DNA from: Actinomycetes bacterium | GTDB lineage: Bacteria; Actinomycetota; Acidimicrobiia; Acidimicrobiales; Palsa-688 | Length of the DNA stretch: 45,483 bases | Direction of reading: 5' to 3' | NCBI GenBank assembly: GCA_021828685.1 | Contig: JAJZDJ010000005.1 | Span: 1-45,483 of the forward strand | Part shown: positions 27,144-36,428 of the stretch, one piece after another | How positions within the stretch are numbered: position 1 is the first letter of the stretch | Layout: each line of letters starts with the position of its first letter | Notes under the pieces: model-generated | Told to the model about the DNA's origin: nothing | The model's input: only the letters and a program-made list of their open reading frames with translations | Database searches by the model: none | Position numbers and translations under genes: made by a program

Positions 27144-28032
27144 CGCGCGTTCGTAACGCGGAGGCCACCGTGGTCGGGCCCGTTGTCAGGATACGAAGAC
27201 GTTCGCGGGCTTCACGGCCTTGCGGTTCGTTGGCGAGTAGTACCGATCGTATCGAGGCGCCGCATATCGAAGCTGCGCGGTAGGACTGCCATCCGGTCCA
27301 GCCATAGTGCTTTCGGATCAGCCGCTCCTGGGATGCATGGAAATGGATGAGCCGTGTCACGCGGTCTCCTCCGGTACCCGCTCCCGCATGGAAAGCGTGA
27401 ACATCGCCGATGTATTTAACCTCCCAGCCCCGCGCGACGGCCCGCATCTGCCAGTCTGTCTCCTCGGCATAGAGGAAGAACCGCTCATCGAAGAGGCCGA
27501 CATCTGCGAGTGCCGCTGCTTTTAGGAGAAGGATCGAGCCGATGAGGAACTTGCGTCCTCGGATGAGCCGGCTGAGTCCGAAAGCTTCGAGCCACGCAGC
27601 ACTTGGCGAGGGAAAAGGCCACATAACCCTCGCCGGTCCCTGTTCGCCCTCTTGCGCTGGGGCGACGCACGCAGTGTGCGCCTGGAGGTGAAGTCTTCTG
27701 TGAAGTGTCGTGACATCCGCGGCGCTGATCGTTGCATCCGGATTCATGAGCATTACGTCGGTGTGGGTTTCGGAAACCAACTGAAGCGCCCGATTTACAC
27801 CTGCGGCGAACCCGAGGTTCCTGCCCGGATCTATATAGCGGTGACCATACTCCTCGACGAGTTGTCGAGTTAACTCGGAACTCGAGTTGTCGACGATGGT
27901 GGTCGTGAAGGTCGAGCCATGGGAGTCAGCGCGTGCAAGAGAGTCCAAGCACGCCCTAAGAGGGACTGTGCTTCCGTAGGCGACTATTACTACATATAAC
28001 GGAGGGGATTCCCGGGTTGACCCTGTGCTCAC
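27127..28032 (-). CDS. GT2-family glycosyltransferase (rhamnosyltransferase-like)
   Basis: 301 residues with a GT-A fold. YVVIVAYGSTVPLRACLDSL opens the nucleotide-binding domain. TTTIVDNSSS, then NLGFAAGVNRAL and DVMLMNPDATI, carry the conserved Asp residues (the DxD-like site is NPDA). RFFLYAEETDWQMRAVARGW is the catalytic-base region (the ED-like EETDW motif). These features are typical of the WbbL/RfbF rhamnosyltransferase-like group, fitting the RmlC-like gene nearby. It overlaps the polymerase gene by four bases. Confidence 0.9.
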   Translation of the reverse strand: MSTGSTRESPPLYVVIVAYGSTVPLRACLDSLARADSHGSTFTTTIVDNSSSELTRQLVEEYGHRYIDPGRNLGFAAGVNRALQLVSETHTDVMLMNPDATISAADVTTLHRRLHLQAHTACVAPAQEGEQGPARVMWPFPSPSAAWLEAFGLSRLIRGRKFLIGSILLLKAAALADVGLFDERFFLYAEETDWQMRAVARGWEVKYIGDVHAFHAGAGTGGDRVTRLIHFHASQERLIRKHYGWTGWQSYRAASICGASIRSVLLANEPQGREARERLRILTTGPTTVASALRTRDESVV

Positions 28033-29357
28033 CGGACACCCACCTGCACGAGTTCAATGCGCTCCCAGTCGTTCCGGCCCTGCGTCGCCGATGCAAGACA
28101 CTCTGCGCCTAGGCACAATCCGGCGATAAGCCACGGGATAGATCCCTGCGCGGTGACCCAGAACACGTCGAGCTGACCCTGCACGATCCTCGCAACGACG
28201 ACCGCTAGTGCGAGTGTGCCGTATCGGCGGGGGACGCGTCGCAGAATCATGACCGATCCGATAAGCAGCGCCACGAACCCTACCAGTCCTACGAGACCTG
28301 CAGAGGTGAGCACCTCGGCTTCGCCGTTCGGAGGTTGAAATGCAAAGGGCACACGATTGGTGTACCACCATCGAAGTCCGATTCCAAACCAAGGTGACAT
28401 GTGCCAGATCTGGAGGGACTGGCGGAGCCAAGTCTCTCGTTGGTGCACACTGTTGAATTTATTTGATGACCGTAGCTTTTTATCGACAATGATCCCAGCC
28501 ACGATCAGCAGCGGGACGCACGCTGCGGCTATAGGTTTGGCGTAACGTCGCAGCTCTTTGTTGCGCACCGTCATAACGCCTACGGCGATGATCGCGCTTA
28601 GCATCGCCTGCTTGGATTGACTCGCAAGCATTCCTACCGCGCACACCGACCAAACTAACGTCGCTCTCTCCGCAATGCGTGCGCTGAGCCAGTCAGGGCG
28701 TGCGTAGGCTACTAAAAAGGCAAAGCACAGCATGTCTCCTATGTAGTTCTTTTGCATTCCGAGCGGAAGGTATGCAGCGGTCAAATGGTGGGTCACCGAC
28801 CAAGCGGTCGCCCAAAGTGCGATAGCGCAGGACCCGATCAGGAATGCCGAAGTGGCGACCGTGGCACGTCCACGCACTGCAACCACCCAGCCGATTATGA
28901 GGCTCCCGCCCACCAGGAAGGCTTCGTGCACCCATTCGATCAGGTTGGCGCGATACGGGTTGTAGATGACGTTCAGAAGCGTGGTGGCCTCGTAGAAGCC
29001 GAGGAGCCACAGAAGTGCGCGAACCTGTGGCGCTCGGCGACCTTCAAAAGCTGAGAGGGCGCAGAGTGTCGCGAGGCCAAGAATGAGATCGGAAAAGCTC
29101 AGATTCGAGCTCGACGCACTCACGCGAAAGACGAGGAGAGTTGCGGGGATGGCAAGAACCGGCAGAATCGAGACGTCCCATACCACGATCGCAATGGCGA
29201 AGATCCCTGCGGCTAATGCCACGGTGTATCGGGAGCCATGGGTCATGTAGGCGAGTAGCGGCGTTGTTGCCACCAGCCCCCAGGTGAACGTCGTCTGCCA
29301 GCGCGGGAGGTGCGGCTTCCACAACGGGTGTCTGACTCGCAACCCCTCCAAGATCAT
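28029..29357 (-). CDS. O-antigen ligase/polymerase (Wzy/WaaL) family membrane protein
   Basis: 442 residues with about eleven to twelve membrane segments and one large periplasmic loop at about 285-345 (KKLRSSNKFNSVHQRETWLRQSLQ..., SPWFGIGLRWWYTN). The R-x-x-x-W and G-x-G-L/x-W pattern in this loop is characteristic of the Wzy_C/O-antigen-ligase superfamily. It should polymerise repeat units or attach the chain outside the membrane. It lies between the Wzz/BY-kinase gene and a GT2 gene, overlapping each by four bases, so polymerase and chain-length regulator are coupled. Confidence 0.85.
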   Translation of the reverse strand: MILEGLRVRHPLWKPHLPRWQTTFTWGLVATTPLLAYMTHGSRYTVALAAGIFAIAIVVWDVSILPVLAIPATLLVFRVSASSSNLSFSDLILGLATLCALSAFEGRRAPQVRALLWLLGFYEATTLLNVIYNPYRANLIEWVHEAFLVGGSLIIGWVVAVRGRATVATSAFLIGSCAIALWATAWSVTHHLTAAYLPLGMQKNYIGDMLCFAFLVAYARPDWLSARIAERATLVWSVCAVGMLASQSKQAMLSAIIAVGVMTVRNKELRRYAKPIAAACVPLLIVAGIIVDKKLRSSNKFNSVHQRETWLRQSLQIWHMSPWFGIGLRWWYTNRVPFAFQPPNGEAEVLTSAGLVGLVGFVALLIGSVMILRRVPRRYGTLALAVVVARIVQGQLDVFWVTAQGSIPWLIAGLCLGAECLASATQGRNDWERIELVQVGVR

Positions 29358-31351
29358 CGGTTGCTACGGATGCGCCGGGTAGGCAATCGAGCGTCGTCAG
29401 CCTCGATGCCACGGTCCGTCGGGTGGCCGTATGTGACGTAGGACGAACCGTAGTATGAGGAGATTTCGCTTCTGGTGCTCATATTTGCGACCAATCCGAG
29501 CACGGGCGCCGGACTGCTCTCCAGAAGTTGAAGGGCGCGCTTCGCGACAGAACGTGACGTGCGTCCCTCGGCGACCACGAACAGGACTCCGTCAGCTTGC
29601 TCGGTCAGGACCATAGCGTCAGTCACCGTCAGTACGGGAGGGCTATCCATGATCACAACATCTGCGACAGCAGAGATGTCAGCGACCAGGTCTTCGAATG
29701 CGCTCGATCCAAGGAGTTCCGCTGGATTCGGCGGGACGGGACCCGCGGGGCACAGCCAAAGGTCTTTCACGCCGCTCCAAACCAATAGATCGAGCAGATC
29801 CGTTGCGGGAGTGCGGACCGACGATAGAGCCGACGAGCGTACGCTTCGGGCGCTTTGGACGTCGTTAGCGTGACCGTTGGTGCCGTGGCCGTTGGTCTGT
29901 GCGTAGGGCGAACCTTGTAACTGTGATGGCGTGATAGCGCTTGTAGCGAAGGCCTGCAAGGTACTGACGTCTAGTTGTTCGGGTGCTAGACCATTCTTAT
30001 CACCGGATTCTCTCCTGGTCGTCCGAAGCCGACCGAGCTTGGAGCTTGCGTCGGCGATTGCGGACGATATCCCCCATCGCGAGGGCTCTACGCCGAGAAG
30101 ACGCTCGGCAGTTGGAGCGCGAAGGTCAGAAGAGACGAGGACAGTGAGCATGCCGGACATCGCCCAAGCCGCCGCTAGGTTCGCCGCTACGAACGATTTA
30201 CCCTCGCCCGGCTCAGAACTCGTGACCAGAATCGTCTTGATCTCCCGCTCGACCGAGACGAAGCGGAGCGCGGTTCGTAGCTCTCTGACAGCTTCAGCAA
30301 GATCGTCGTTCGGGTGGGTTGCGATCGTTCCAGGGGACGTGGCGTCATTTCGCAGCGGTATCCGTGACAGCACGCTGTGTGAGCTCAGCGCTTCGACTTC
30401 CGTAGCCGAGCGCAGCTTGTCGTCCAAACGGTGCCGGAGAAGCGCTATTCCCAGGCCGGCAAGAAGACCTGCGACTACCGCTAGCTCGATTACCTTGTGG
30501 GAGCTTCCTGTCGCTGTCGCTTCCGATGCTGTGGCCGAACTGTAAACTTCTATCCCGGCAGACTCGAGGGACAGGTTCTGCTGCTGCTGGAAGAGGGATT
30601 GGTAGTCAGCTATCGCTACCGCGAGCTGCTCGTCGGCCGCAAGGTTGGCGCCGGACGATTGGGAGGAGTTGGGCTGAGTTCCGGCCGTCGAGCCCGGTGT
30701 GAGCGCACCTTGTGCCTGCAGAGTGTGTATCTGGTTCGCAATCACGGCCAGTTGACCGTCGAGGGATGCGGCAGATGTGTTGAGTGCTTTTGAGCGGACC
30801 GCTATATATGCTTGGGAAGCAGCATTCGCAGCCGCAGCGGCCTGCGCCGGGGTCGCAGCAGTAGCAGTGACATCCAGCAAGGCACTGTTATTTGCGTCGA
30901 GTGCGAACGCCACCCCAACTGACCCGGCGGGAGTTCCTGCTGCCTTGGCCGCCGCAGCAGCTATCGAAAGGTCGTGGGTCTGCACGAGCGGGTCAGGTCC
31001 GCTCGGCGCGTTGGACGTCGAGGCGGAGCTTGCTGCGCTACCTGGGTTGGCGACGACTGTCGCCGTGGCCTGGTAGGTCACCTTGTGACGCTTAACGTAG
31101 AAGACGGATGCGCCAGTCGCGAGGATCACGCACAGCGCTACGATCCACCACTGACGCCGGGCGACAAGTGACCAGGATGTGGAACCGAGGTTCGACGTAC
31201 CAGGTGATGTGATCGACGATTGCACCGACGCTGCTTTCTCCGTGGAACTTAGCCTTCCGATGGTACCTGTGCTGCGGCCCGATCGTTCCGCGGCCGAGCC
31301 AAGGGTATTGGTCGGAAAAGGGCGCCCGAAGAGCACGCGTGGCATCGACAT
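29354..31351 (-). CDS. Wzz-like chain-length regulator fused to BY-kinase-like domain
   Basis: 665 residues. After an unusual 60-residue polar N-terminus, a first membrane segment (WWIVALCVILATGASVFYV) leads to a coiled periplasmic region about 85-270, and a second membrane segment (VIELAVVAGLLAGLGIALL) closes the Wzz part. The cytoplasmic part has Walker A SSEPGEGKSF (about 378-387) and Walker B VADVVIMDSPPVLTVTDA. Walker A' is VLVSSDLRAPTAERLLG, lacking the first Asp of the usual DxD. About 90 extra residues rich in Ser/Thr/Gly sit between Walker A' and LWLCPAGPVPPNPAELL. Tyr residues cluster near the end (SSYYGSSYVTYG). It should control chain length of the polymer made by the adjacent polymerase. 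Confidence 0.9.
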   Translation of the reverse strand: MSMPRVLFGRPFPTNTLGSAAERSGRSTGTIGRLSSTEKAASVQSSITSPGTSNLGSTSWSLVARRQWWIVALCVILATGASVFYVKRHKVTYQATATVVANPGSAASSASTSNAPSGPDPLVQTHDLSIAAAAAKAAGTPAGSVGVAFALDANNSALLDVTATAATPAQAAAAANAASQAYIAVRSKALNTSAASLDGQLAVIANQIHTLQAQGALTPGSTAGTQPNSSQSSGANLAADEQLAVAIADYQSLFQQQQNLSLESAGIEVYSSATASEATATGSSHKVIELAVVAGLLAGLGIALLRHRLDDKLRSATEVEALSSHSVLSRIPLRNDATSPGTIATHPNDDLAEAVRELRTALRFVSVEREIKTILVTSSEPGEGKSFVAANLAAAWAMSGMLTVLVSSDLRAPTAERLLGVEPSRWGISSAIADASSKLGRLRTTRRESGDKNGLAPEQLDVSTLQAFATSAITPSQLQGSPYAQTNGHGTNGHANDVQSARSVRSSALSSVRTPATDLLDLLVWSGVKDLWLCPAGPVPPNPAELLGSSAFEDLVADISAVADVVIMDSPPVLTVTDAMVLTEQADGVLFVVAEGRTSRSVAKRALQLLESSPAPVLGLVANMSTRSEISSYYGSSYVTYGHPTDRGIEADDARLPTRRIRSNR

Positions 31352-31412
31352 ACTTGTCTCAGTCGGCCTAGTCGGAGCGTTACTTGACTTAGCGCGGCAG
31401 GCCTTCGCTGAG

Positions 31413-32519
31413 TCATTGGAGATGTTCGCCGATTGCGGGAAGTTCCTGGTTTACGAGGCCGCGCATCGTGGCTGTGAAATACTGAGGAGAGAATCGTCGA
31501 GCCCACTGTCGGATTTCTGATTCATCCCATTTGTGGCTGCAGAGTTGCGAGATGGCAAGCGCTATCGAGGCCGGCTCTGGGTTGTCGAAGAAGACGCCTG
31601 TGCGCCCTTCTACGACGGTCTCGAGGAACCCTCCCCATCTAAGTGCCGCTGTCGGCTTGCCGAATGCGGCGCCTTCCACTGGGGTAAGGCCGAAGTCCTC
31701 GTATGACCCTGCGATCACACCTGCGCACGTCAAGTAGCTCCATCGAAGTGTCGAGTCATCGACCTCTCCGCACATCTCTACGTTCGGTGGAGCGCCAAGT
31801 TGCAATGCCCGGAAAAGGGGGCCTCCTCCGATCACGAGAAGTCGGAGATGAGGCAGCATCCGAAACGCTTCGACCACCGATTCCACATTTTTGTACGAGA
31901 GGAGGCGAGAGACGCATAGGAAGAAGCCAGCGTCGATACCGGTAATCGGCGAAACCGGACCATCCGTGCCAAGTGAGAACGGCGGGTGGACGACTTGGGC
32001 GTCGATCCCGTAGGCGATTCGCACCCTGTCTCTCACGACATTCGAATTGACGACATAGAGATCAGCAGACAGAGCCGCCCTTCGGTCCCAGCGCGCCAAG
32101 GTGGGTCGAAGCGCTTTGAGCGCAGTCCTGGTTCCAGCCCCCATACCTTTCAGGTAGCTGTCTGTCTGATATAGCCAACGAGCGGGGTTGTGACAGTAGA
32201 CAACCTTCCGACCGCTTACCTTCACACCGTGTGCCCAACCACTTGACGAGCAGACCGCGACACTACAGTCGACGTTGGCGGTGGAGAAGGCCGGCGCGAG
32301 GACCGGCATCGCCAGGCGATGGTCGTTGCGAAACAGTCGCAGATGATTGATCGGTAGGGTACGAACATGGAGCGACTCGAACTCCGGGTAAGTGGCACGT
32401 GGATCGTAGAGCGACGTCACCACGTCGGCGCCGGGGAACGCATCGGCTAGGGCGAGAACGACGCGTTCAGCTCCGCCACGCTGAGTCAAATAGTCATGGA
32501 CGATCGCAATCTCAGCCAT
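31413..32519 (-). CDS. GT4-family glycosyltransferase
   Basis: 368 residues from the ATG at 32519 (the frame is open 11 codons further but that would run deeper into the next gene). It opens MAEIAIVHDYLTQRGGAERV, the start of the WcaI/WbaZ-like mannosyltransferase group. KVVYCHNPARWLYQTDSYLKG is characteristic of that group. The donor domain has GFFLCVSRLLSYKNVESVV and the EX7E segment SYEDFGLTPVEGAAFGKPTA. It overlaps the preceding gene by eight bases. GDP-mannose as donor is likely from the subgroup but not proven. Confidence 0.92.
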   Translation of the reverse strand: MAEIAIVHDYLTQRGGAERVVLALADAFPGADVVTSLYDPRATYPEFESLHVRTLPINHLRLFRNDHRLAMPVLAPAFSTANVDCSVAVCSSSGWAHGVKVSGRKVVYCHNPARWLYQTDSYLKGMGAGTRTALKALRPTLARWDRRAALSADLYVVNSNVVRDRVRIAYGIDAQVVHPPFSLGTDGPVSPITGIDAGFFLCVSRLLSYKNVESVVEAFRMLPHLRLLVIGGGPLFRALQLGAPPNVEMCGEVDDSTLRWSYLTCAGVIAGSYEDFGLTPVEGAAFGKPTAALRWGGFLETVVEGRTGVFFDNPEPASIALAISQLCSHKWDESEIRQWARRFSPQYFTATMRGLVNQELPAIGEHLQ

Positions 32520-33657
32520 GTCGGGCAACCCTTCCGCGCATGGCGGCGGCACTCAATGCGGCGGCGAGCGAAGCGACGATCGCCTCATCGGAGAAACGCG
32601 CCTCGACACCCTGACGGGCTCGCACTCCGGCGTCGCTCAGGGTGATGCGATCGGTATCCAGATGGAGGAGCATCCTCGCAAGTTCCTCATGGTCCGACTC
32701 GCCGACGGTCCAGCCTGCCCCGATCTGGCCGATGAGGAAGGGAAGCTCCCCGGATCTGCTCACGATTGCCGGAACCTCTGCTGCGGCCGCCTCGATTACC
32801 ACCCTTCCGAACTGCTCGCTCCAGCGCGCTGTGTTTCTCGACGGCACCACGAGCAGGTCCAACTCGCTGTAGGCGGAGGCGACTGCCGTCCGATCGAGCG
32901 CTCCTCGCCAGTTGATTCGGTCGCGCACCCCGAGAGCGTCGGCGATGGTCCGTAGTCGTGGTTCATCCGGGCCTGATCCGATGATGTCCATTACGAGGTC
33001 ACTGCCTTGGGCGTCAGCGATCGCTTTTATGGCTGTGTCGGCTCCTTTTTCCGGGACCAGGCGGCCAACGAAGCCCACGCGGAGAGTGCCCTTCCCTCGA
33101 TGCGCGCGGTCGGGGGATGGCCTGAACACTGCCAAGTCGACAGGCATCGGAATGACTTCGATGGGCTTGCGGTAGCCTTTGCGGCGCATCACGTCGGCGA
33201 CGTTGTCCGAAACCGCGACGGCGAAGTCCGATTGTCGGTAGACGTATGCTTCGCTTTGGCGGAACGGCATTGGATAGCGCTTGAGTAGGTTCTGCGCACT
33301 TCTCACGCCAACAGGGATGTCAGATATTGCGCGAACGGCCCGAAGCATCTGGAATGTTGCTGCGGCGTAAGGCTCATGATAGACGTAGACCAGGTCGGGA
33401 TCAAAGTCTCTGACATGACGGCGCAATCGCCCGATGAAGATGTGCAGAGGAATGTTTCCCTTTAAGGCGATCGGCGAGGAGAGTAGCTCTGTCGTCATTC
33501 CCTGCCCCGCGACAGCCTGGATGTCGGTACCGTACTCGTCTCTCCAAGTTTCAGCGGCTAGCAATGCAATGTCCCAACCGGTGTGGTCTGCGAGCTTGGA
33601 GTAGAGGTATTGGCGGGAGGGGAGGCCCGCCCACGGGTGCATAATGAGAACCCTCAT
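32512..33657 (-). CDS. GT4-family glycosyltransferase
   Basis: 381 residues. It begins MRVLIMHPWAGLPSRQYLYS, then DPDLVYVYHEPYAAATFQML in the acceptor domain. The donor domain starts LRVGFVGRLVPEKGADTAIK and carries ARWSEQFGRVVIEAAAAEVP (EX7E) and SRSGELPFLIG. The ATG at 33657 overlaps the stop of the preceding gene by four bases. Full-length and intact. Confidence 0.92.
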   Translation of the reverse strand: MRVLIMHPWAGLPSRQYLYSKLADHTGWDIALLAAETWRDEYGTDIQAVAGQGMTTELLSSPIALKGNIPLHIFIGRLRRHVRDFDPDLVYVYHEPYAAATFQMLRAVRAISDIPVGVRSAQNLLKRYPMPFRQSEAYVYRQSDFAVAVSDNVADVMRRKGYRKPIEVIPMPVDLAVFRPSPDRAHRGKGTLRVGFVGRLVPEKGADTAIKAIADAQGSDLVMDIIGSGPDEPRLRTIADALGVRDRINWRGALDRTAVASAYSELDLLVVPSRNTARWSEQFGRVVIEAAAAEVPAIVSRSGELPFLIGQIGAGWTVGESDHEELARMLLHLDTDRITLSDAGVRARQGVEARFSDEAIVASLAAALSAAAMRGRVARHG

Positions 33658-34886
33658 CTTGGGGCACGGCTACTTCGCTTGTGACGGTTTGCGCGCCGAG
33701 CCGTGAGTGTCATCGCAAGGCGCCACGACTCGACTACAGCGGAGGCAAACCGCTCCGGTGAACTTAGGGTCGCCGCTTCTTGTGCGGCGACCCGGCCCAC
33801 GGCGAGTCGTCTGGCAGGATCCGCCGCAAGGGCCGCGAGGCATTGTCGCAGGGCCGCGGAATCACCCGGGTCGACGAGGAAACCAGAATGACCATCCGAG
33901 ATAACTTCCTGTATCGCACCCACCTTCGTCGCAACCACTGCGAGGCCGTGCGTCATCGCTTCTAGAACTACCGTCGGGATCCCTTCGGATAGTCCTGTCG
34001 AGCTGAGCGCGAAGATGTCGGCAGCGCCCAATAGATCGGCTACGTCGAGACCGGCCTCGAGGTGTCCTACGGCTCGGTCACCGAAGCCTTTCGCCGCAGC
34101 GTGACGGCTTAGTAATGAAGCGTAGTCGGCGTGGCCGGCTTGGACAGCTCCTCGGATTCGGAGCGCCGGTCTTTGGGGTAGATTAGCGGTCTCGGTAGGC
34201 CAGCAGAGTGCCTCGATCAACCGGTCGAACCCCTTCTGCGGGTTCAGATTGCCGATAGCGACGACGAGAGTCTCGTCTGATTCAACCCCGAGTCGCAGTC
34301 GGGTCTCCGAGCGACCGGCACCCGTCGTGTCTCGTGCGAGGACGGGAGGTACAAATGAGATCTGCCGCCCCGGCCGGAGGCGCGCGCCGGGATATTGCGT
34401 GGCGAGCGAGGCTCCAGTCGTCATGATGACGTCGGACAGAGCAATAACGAACGGCATCATCGCCCAGCGTAGAACTACGGGTGGTCTCGTATCTATGAGC
34501 TGCCAGACGACGCCGCTGCCTCGGAGCCGAGCGGCAATAGCCCCGTCGAGATTGAGCAATCCGTGAACTTCGACCACGTCTATCTGCTTCTCGTCGATGA
34601 GGCTTGCGAGATTTCTGACCTGAGCCGGATAGTTCCTCGCAAGGTCGAAAAGGCCCTGGTTTCGCAGGGACGCACGCGGCCGGCGTAGGTCCATCTCGAC
34701 GACGTCGATACCTGCAGAGCGGAGTCGCGAGGCGCCGTCTCCCGGCTCGGCGGGCAGCACCACTGTGAGGTCGAGACCGGGTACGCTCGACGCGAGTGCG
34801 ACAGCCTGGTTATGGGGGCCGCCGTAAGTGCTGCTGTGAATGACTGACAGGACTCGAAGACAGCAGGCCTCCGATTCTGCGTTCAT
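33654..34886 (-). CDS. GT4-family glycosyltransferase
   Basis: 410 residues. The acceptor domain begins LRVLSVIHSSTYGGPHNQAV after a short polar N-terminus. The donor domain has LVVAIGNLNPQKGFDRLIEA and the EX7E segment STGLSEGIPTVVLEAMTHGL, followed by GAIQEVISDGHSGFLVDPGD. The C-terminus is strongly basic (RRANRHKRSSRAPR), which may help membrane association. It is the first glycosyltransferase of the minus-strand operon, 66 bases downstream of the carrier-protein gene. Confidence 0.92.
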   Translation of the reverse strand: MNAESEACCLRVLSVIHSSTYGGPHNQAVALASSVPGLDLTVVLPAEPGDGASRLRSAGIDVVEMDLRRPRASLRNQGLFDLARNYPAQVRNLASLIDEKQIDVVEVHGLLNLDGAIAARLRGSGVVWQLIDTRPPVVLRWAMMPFVIALSDVIMTTGASLATQYPGARLRPGRQISFVPPVLARDTTGAGRSETRLRLGVESDETLVVAIGNLNPQKGFDRLIEALCWPTETANLPQRPALRIRGAVQAGHADYASLLSRHAAAKGFGDRAVGHLEAGLDVADLLGAADIFALSSTGLSEGIPTVVLEAMTHGLAVVATKVGAIQEVISDGHSGFLVDPGDSAALRQCLAALAADPARRLAVGRVAAQEAATLSSPERFASAVVESWRLAMTLTARRANRHKRSSRAPR

Positions 34887-34952
34887 GGTATGTATCTTCG
34901 GCTATGACCAGCCCCGCCTTCAGATGCTACTCCCGCATGCTGAGAACGACCT

Positions 34953-35201
34953 TCAGTTCGTAAGCGACGCGATCGCGTTCCGTATGGAATTTATGGACCC
35001 GAACGTCGTCTTGGTGAGCAGTTGGTCGGGAAATTCGATACCGAATTCGTCTTCGAGACCCAGCATCACGCTGACCAGGGCGTGGGACGACATTCCGAGG
35101 CGCTGAAGGTCGTCGCTGTCGAGCACCTCGCTGACCTCGATGACCAGCTTGGCTTCCTCGGCTAGCACGCGCCTTATCACGTCATCGATATTGATCGCCA
35201 T
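34953..35201 (-). CDS. Acyl/peptidyl-carrier-protein-like protein with altered DSL motif
   Basis: 82 residues from an ATG at 35201 (a GTG at 35246 would add 15 residues; neither has a clear ribosome-binding site). A single four-helix carrier fold is suggested by INIDDVIRRVLAEEAKL, then LQRLGMSSHALVSVMLGLEDEFGIEFP and FGSINSIRNAIASL. The phosphopantetheine site, normally D-S-L, reads S-S-H (residues 38-40). Ser39 is kept, so modification is possible, but the flanking residues that recruit the transferase are changed. It lies upstream of the glycosyltransferase operon. It may carry an acyl or aminoacyl group for decoration of the polymer, possibly loaded by the adenylation enzyme at the right end. 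Confidence 0.8.
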   Translation of the reverse strand: MAINIDDVIRRVLAEEAKLVIEVSEVLDSDDLQRLGMSSHALVSVMLGLEDEFGIEFPDQLLTKTTFGSINSIRNAIASLTN

Positions 35202-35279
35202 TGGAGGATCTTCGGCGCAAGTCGGCTCAGGCTTGACCGAACGCACTGGTGTGCCGGTCTCTCAGGTAGCCTTCATCGG

Positions 35280-36428
35280 GTGGCGAATGGCGAAAGAGCG
35301 GGTGATTTCGATGTCGTCTGCTGCTCGTTGGAGGCGTGGGACGAAGTATGGAGAAGGAACCAGTTCCTCGTGAGGGAATTGCTGGGCCTGCGTAGGCGTA
35401 TGCGCTTGCTCTTTGTGCAACCTCCTTCAGATGCCCTGTGGTCCGCGCTGCACGCCAGGCCGATCGGCGAGACCGGTGTGCGACTTGTTCCTCGCTACGA
35501 GCGGGTGGCGACCCTGACGCCGCGCAAATGGTTACCACGTGGCGCATTCCGAGGTGTCGACGACCGGCTTGGCCGGGTTGTCCTCTCTCACGCCCTCAGG
35601 ATGGATCTCGTGAACCCAGTGCTGTGGGTGAATGACAGCGGTTATGCCGGACTGGCCGAGAGTTGCGGATGGCCCGCCGTCTACGACGTAACAGACGACT
35701 GGACTCTCGCGAAGCGCTCCGAGCGGGAGGCGAGACGGCAGGAGGCAAACGATCGGCGAATGCTGGTTTCTGCACGAGAGGTGGTGGTCTGCTCTCCTGC
35801 TCTTGCCGCATCACGCGGAGCGGGCCGCTCCGTGACAGTTATTCCTAACGGGGTGGACGTCGATCACTTCCGCAGGGAGAGAGCTCGACCTGGGGACCTT
35901 CCGTGCGACCTTCCGGTGTTGTATTGCGGCACGCTCGCAGAAGATCGTATCGATGTAGAGCTTTGTGCGGAGCTTGCCGAGACACTGCCGGACGGAGTCA
36001 GACTCGTGTTTGTAGGACCAAACGCCTGCTCACGGGAGACTACGAGGCGCCTAACCTATGCCGGGGCCGTTTTCCTTGGAGCTCGGCCATATCAGGACAT
36101 TCCTGCTTACATGCAGCACGCAAAGCTGCTTGTCGTTCCGCACCTCGTTACCCCCTTCACCGAGAGTCTCGATCCGATCAAGGCGAGAGAGATCCTTGCC
36201 GTTGGCAAGCTGGCTATCTCGACACCGGTGGCGGGCTTCAGGGACGTCGGCTGGCCGGTTGAAACCGTCAATCGGCAAGGTTTCGTACCGGCAGTGCTTC
36301 GTGCATTGGCAGGTCAATCAGTCCCGGGGCCGGGACGCTCCGACATGGATGACTCGGCCTCTTGGGGCGCGCGGGGCAGGGCGTTTCTTGATGTGCTCGA
36401 AACTGCAGCGAACTCCCGCTCGCGCTAG
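35280..36428 (+). CDS. Glycosyltransferase, GT4-like
   Basis: 382 residues from a GTG. DVVCCSLEAWDEVWRRNQFL near the start and LVNPVLWVNDSGYAGLAESC with VYDVTDDWTLAKRSEREARR resemble the TuaH/teichuronic-acid-type glycosyltransferases. VTVIPNGVDVDHFRRER and LPVLYCGTLAEDRIDVELCA begin the donor domain. SLDPIKAREILAVGKLAIST substitutes for EX7E. It is divergent from the carrier-protein gene (78 bases between starts) and its stop overlaps the sorted surface protein gene by four bases. Confidence 0.87.
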   Translation: MANGERAGDFDVVCCSLEAWDEVWRRNQFLVRELLGLRRRMRLLFVQPPSDALWSALHARPIGETGVRLVPRYERVATLTPRKWLPRGAFRGVDDRLGRVVLSHALRMDLVNPVLWVNDSGYAGLAESCGWPAVYDVTDDWTLAKRSEREARRQEANDRRMLVSAREVVVCSPALAASRGAGRSVTVIPNGVDVDHFRRERARPGDLPCDLPVLYCGTLAEDRIDVELCAELAETLPDGVRLVFVGPNACSRETTRRLTYAGAVFLGARPYQDIPAYMQHAKLLVVPHLVTPFTESLDPIKAREILAVGKLAISTPVAGFRDVGWPVETVNRQGFVPAVLRALAGQSVPGPGRSDMDDSASWGARGRAFLDVLETAANSRSR

